Source: an uncultured Eggerthellaceae bacterium
Lineage (GTDB): Bacteria; Actinomycetota; Coriobacteriia; Coriobacteriales; Eggerthellaceae
Assembly (NCBI GenBank): GCA_910588905.1
Contig: CAJURZ010000014.1
Coordinates: 1-64,000 of the forward strand
Reading direction: 5' to 3'
DNA: 64,000 nt
The translations under genes were made by a program, and so were the position numbers. The notes below the pieces were generated by a model. It worked only from the letters and a program-made list of their open reading frames with translations, searched no databases and was not told the DNA's origin. Numbering within the stretch: position 1 is the stretch's first letter; every line of letters begins with the position of its first letter. Positions 61,431 through 64,000 of this stretch are shown here, piece by piece.

Positions 61431-61505
61431 GTAGGGGACGAACGCCCCTTGCGAGGAAGGGTGTTATCCCAGACGCAAAAAGGGCCGACCACGGTCGGCC
61501 CCTAC
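61431..61505. repeat. Composite repeat bounded by GTAGGGG/CCCCTAC, copy 6
   Basis: Begins GTAGGGG (61431-61437), ends in the 9-2-9 palindrome GGGCCGACC-AC-GGTCGGCCC (61482-61501) plus CCCCTAC. Between them is a 30-base stretch nearly the same as part of the 30511-30640 element (GAACGCCCCTTGCGAGGAAGG...TTATCCC). It lies between the DUF2510 gene and the convergent ABC ATPase gene. Confidence 0.65.
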
Positions 61506-61549
61506 GCACGATCGAATATGAAAGTTGGTTCCCGGACAAAAAAGGCGGG

Positions 61550-62353
61550 TCATACCCCTTCGTAGCCAGAGAGGAAAGCGCGGGTGCGCTCATGGGTGGG
61601 AGCGTTGATGACGTCCGCTGCACGACCGCGTTCCACCACTTGCCCCCCATCCATGAAGATGAGCTTATCCGCCACATCCCGGGCGAAGGACATCTCATGG
61701 GTCACGATCACCATGGTCATGTGCTCAGCCGCCAGTTCTCGGATGACGCGGAGCACCTCGCGAGTGAGCTCTGGATCCAGCGCACTGGTAGGTTCATCGA
61801 AGTAGAGCACGTCCGGATTCATCGCCAGCGCCCGGGCGATGGCCACCCGCTGCTGCTGTCCGCCGGAGAGTTCGCAGGGTACCATGGTTTCCTTGCCCTC
61901 AAGTCCCATCTTCGCCAGAAGAGCGCGCCCGCGCTCCTCCGCTTCGCCCTTAGACATCTTGAGCACGCTCACCAAAGGATCGGTCACGTTCTTGAGGACG
62001 GTGTAATGGGGGAACAGGTTGAAATCCTGGAACACCAGCCCGAAGCGCGTCTTCGCCTGCTTGAGGACGTCCTTGCCCCCGTAGACGGCTCGACCACCAT
62101 CTCCCTCGGTGCAGACCTGCACATCCCCGTAGGCCAAGTTGCCCCCGTCCAGCGTCTCAAGAAGAGTGAGACAACGCAGAAGCGTTGACTTGCCGCCTCC
62201 GGAAGGACCGATGATAGCCAGGACATCTCCCTGGCACACCTCCAAGGAGATGCCTTTGAGCACCTGATTGGCACCGAAGCTCTTCCGAGCGTCACACAGC
62301 GTGACAACGGGTTCTGCGGGGCATGCGCCACTGATCGGGATAGGCTCAGTCAT
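61550..62353 (-). CDS. Amino-acid ABC transporter ATP-binding protein
   Basis: Cytosolic ATPase of a polar amino-acid importer, about 267 aa. Walker A GPSGGGKST, signature LSGGQQQRVAIARAL, Walker B VLYFDEPTSALDPE, H-loop VTHEMSFA. Starts in the last codons of the permease gene (8-base overlap). An in-frame upstream start would add 8 residues. Belongs to the GlnQ/HisP group; the substrate is not set by it. Confidence 0.93.
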   Translation of the reverse strand: MTEPIPISGACPAEPVVTLCDARKSFGANQVLKGISLEVCQGDVLAIIGPSGGGKSTLLRCLTLLETLDGGNLAYGDVQVCTEGDGGRAVYGGKDVLKQAKTRFGLVFQDFNLFPHYTVLKNVTDPLVSVLKMSKGEAEERGRALLAKMGLEGKETMVPCELSGGQQQRVAIARALAMNPDVLYFDEPTSALDPELTREVLRVIRELAAEHMTMVIVTHEMSFARDVADKLIFMDGGQVVERGRAADVINAPTHERTRAFLSGYEGV

Positions 62354-62999
62354 GGTAGTAATCCATCTTCTTCTCAACGCGGTTCAGGATGAATTCGATG
62401 AACAGGCAGAACACCCAGTAGATGAGCGCTGCTACCGCATAGGGGATCATGGAGACCTCTCGGGCCGCCAGAGCCTTCGCCTGGCTGAACATCTCGCCGA
62501 TGCCCAGCACGAAGGCCAAGGACGTATCCTTCACCAGCGTGATGATCTCATTGCCCATGGCAGGCAGGATGCGCTTGATGACCTGCGGGAGCACGATCTT
62601 CATGAACGTTTGGGTGCGGGAGTACCCCAGCACCTCGGCCGCCTCGTACTGGCCCCGGGGGATGGACTGGATGCCGCTGCGGTAGATCTCCCCGAAGTAG
62701 GCGGCGTAGTTCAGGATGAAGCCGATATCGCAGGCCCAGAACTTCCAATCAGGCCCCATCTGCAGGCCGAAGAGATAGTAGGGGCCGAACATGATGGCCA
62801 TGAGCTGCAGCATGAGCGGCGTACCCCGAAGGATGGAGATATAGAACTTCGCGAAGAGAGCCAAGGGAGCGAACCGGCTCATGCGGGCCAGCGCCACCAA
62901 GACGCCCAAGGGAAGCGAACCTATGAGCGTGACGAAGAAGATCTGGGTAGTGAGCAGCAAACCCTCTCCCAGAAGTCCCAACATGACGCTGAATTCCAC
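62346..62999 (-). CDS. Amino-acid ABC transporter permease
   Basis: Membrane permease of the HisMQ type, 217 aa with about five hydrophobic segments. EAA loop present: EAAEVLGYSRTQTFMKIVLPQ. GTG at 62999 has GGGGGAAG upstream; a longer GTG start at 63017 or ATG 62984 are alternatives. Second gene of the operon: substrate-binding protein, permease, ATPase. Confidence 0.92.
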   Translation of the reverse strand: MEFSVMLGLLGEGLLLTTQIFFVTLIGSLPLGVLVALARMSRFAPLALFAKFYISILRGTPLMLQLMAIMFGPYYLFGLQMGPDWKFWACDIGFILNYAAYFGEIYRSGIQSIPRGQYEAAEVLGYSRTQTFMKIVLPQVIKRILPAMGNEIITLVKDTSLAFVLGIGEMFSQAKALAAREVSMIPYAVAALIYWVFCLFIEFILNRVEKKMDYYHD

Positions 63000-63022
63000 G
63001 GCTCTTCCCCCTTTCACACGAA

Positions 63023-63052
63023 GAAGGCTGCGGGCTCATACCCGCAGCCTTC
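63023..63052 (-). terminator. Intra-operon attenuating hairpin
   Basis: Perfect 12-bp stem GAAGGCTGCGGG with complement around CTCATA, between the binding-protein gene and the permease. Minus-strand tail is TTCTTCG, so weak. Such hairpins let the binding protein be made in excess. Confidence 0.65.
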
Positions 63053-63075
63053 CCCTTGATCAGCTCCTACGGAGC

Positions 63076-63915
63076 TTACTTCAAGATCCAGTTATCCTCA
63101 GAGAGACCCTGATCTGCATACTTCGCACAGACCTCGGAGACGATCCCGTCAGCATAGAGCTGCTTCAGGGTATCCGTCACCTGCTGAGCCAGAGCCTCAT
63201 CACCCTTCTTGAAGCCCACAGCATAGTGCTCAGAGCTCAGCGGATCAGCCAGCTGGAAGTAGACATCCGGCTTTGCTGCCATCTGATAGGCGGCGATGGA
63301 CAGGTCGCAAGCCACTGCGTCAACAGTGCCGCTCTCCAGCTGCAGGAAGGCGTTGTTGTAGTCGCTCACGGTATCCAGGCGGCCGAACGTGTCAGCGAGC
63401 TCCTTCTGATCGCCCTCCAGCACCTCCAGAGCAGCGGAGTCGATCTGGGTGATGACCGTCTTGCCCGCCAGGTCAGCGGCGGTGTTGATACCGGAGTCAG
63501 CCTTGGTCACGATGACCTGCTGGTTCAGCATGTAGGGCTCAGAGAAGGTGTAGTCATCCTCGCGGCCTTCCATGGTGAAGCCGTTCCAGATGCAGTTCAC
63601 AGTGCCCTGGTTCAGCAGAGCATCCTTGGCATCCCAGTCGATGGGCATGAGCTCTATCTCCCAGCCGTTCTCGCCTGCCACGCGCTCAGCCAGGTCCAGG
63701 TCGAAGCCGGTGTATTCGCCGTCATCGCCGATGTAGCCGTAAGGCGGATAGCTGTTGTCGAAGCCAACGGTCAGCTTCGTGACCTCTTCGGCGTCAACAG
63801 GAGCCGCCGAGCTGGAGCTTGAGCTGGATGAGCCCGAGGAGCATCCGGCCAGGGCGAACGTGCCCAGCGTGGCAGCGCAAGCCACGGCCGCGATCTTCAT
63901 GAGTGTCTTCTTCAT
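63076..63915 (-). CDS. Amino-acid ABC transporter substrate-binding lipoprotein
   Basis: SBP_bac_3 family binding protein, 279 aa. Lipobox LAGC with Cys25, a Ser-rich tether, then the two-lobed domain with VGFDNSYPPYGY, TGFDLDLAERV and ITQIDSAALEVLEG. Binds a polar or acidic amino acid; no finer call. First gene of the ABC operon. The region 63916-64000 upstream holds its leader, with a CTAC-T-GTAG palindrome and no gene. Confidence 0.92.
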   Translation of the reverse strand: MKKTLMKIAAVACAATLGTFALAGCSSGSSSSSSSSAAPVDAEEVTKLTVGFDNSYPPYGYIGDDGEYTGFDLDLAERVAGENGWEIELMPIDWDAKDALLNQGTVNCIWNGFTMEGREDDYTFSEPYMLNQQVIVTKADSGINTAADLAGKTVITQIDSAALEVLEGDQKELADTFGRLDTVSDYNNAFLQLESGTVDAVACDLSIAAYQMAAKPDVYFQLADPLSSEHYAVGFKKGDEALAQQVTDTLKQLYADGIVSEVCAKYADQGLSEDNWILK

Positions 63916-64000
63916 CCTCTATCCCTTCGTTGGTCTCTCTATCACTCTACTGTAGTAAAGCGAAAGGAAGTGTACCATAGATATGTCACAGACGGACAAG

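Overview
The window looks like chromosome from a high-GC, Gram-positive anaerobe, most likely an actinobacterium of class Coriobacteriia (Eggerthella/Slackia-type). This is inferred from gene content: PPi-type phosphofructokinase, a TsaB-RimI-TsaD fusion, non-mevalonate isoprenoid genes, menaquinone methyltransferase, formate-THF ligase, HypAB, an LPXTG-type surface protein and twin-arginine export. No rRNA, tRNA, CRISPR array or phage was seen. Most genes lie on the minus strand.

Layout. 1-3463: three tandem paralogous NlpC/P60 cell-wall hydrolases, the first cut by the window edge. 3626-9399: sodium/solute symporter, a divergent aminotransferase, a low-affinity phosphate uptake pair (Pit + DUF47) and a metallo-beta-lactamase-fold hydrolase coupled to rel. 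9401-15036: bifunctional (p)ppGpp enzyme and a RecJ-helicase fusion. 15178-20070: PPi-phosphofructokinase, then glmU-prs-pth-yigZ. 20158-26129: copper-type ATPase, folC, ribosome hibernation factor, NhaA, rarA and a tiny acidic ORF. 27436-30655 is the most accessory-like part: a divergent HxlR regulator/radical SAM pair, a type II toxin-antitoxin pair and about 1 kb of palindromic repeats. 30656-34837: galU-nadE-hypB-hypA-tatC-tatA and a small membrane protein. 34902-42485: an amidohydrolase-fold protein with a degraded metal site, ubiE/menG, the t6A genes, fhs and coaX. 42580-45089: an orphan response regulator, an NYN protein, rlmB and a phasin-like protein. 45206-58555: the conserved proS-ispG-M50 protease-dxr-cdsA-uppS-frr-pyrH block, split by an oppositely oriented 4.5-kb surface-protein gene. 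58695-63915: HtrA protease, a DUF2510 membrane protein and an amino-acid ABC importer.

Functional links: Tat translocase genes (33317-34612) match a twin-arginine signal on the first NlpC/P60 protein. Dxr, IspG and UppS supply undecaprenyl phosphate; GlmU, GalU and CdsA feed envelope synthesis. TsaE and the TsaB-RimI-TsaD fusion give most of the t6A machinery.

Points most worth a second look: the RecJ-helicase fusion, the amidohydrolase that has lost metal ligands, a PDZ-less site-2 protease with a helix-turn-helix-like insert, a hairpin that bulges out the rlmB Shine-Dalgarno, and a family of 9-2-9 palindromes beginning GTAGGGG.
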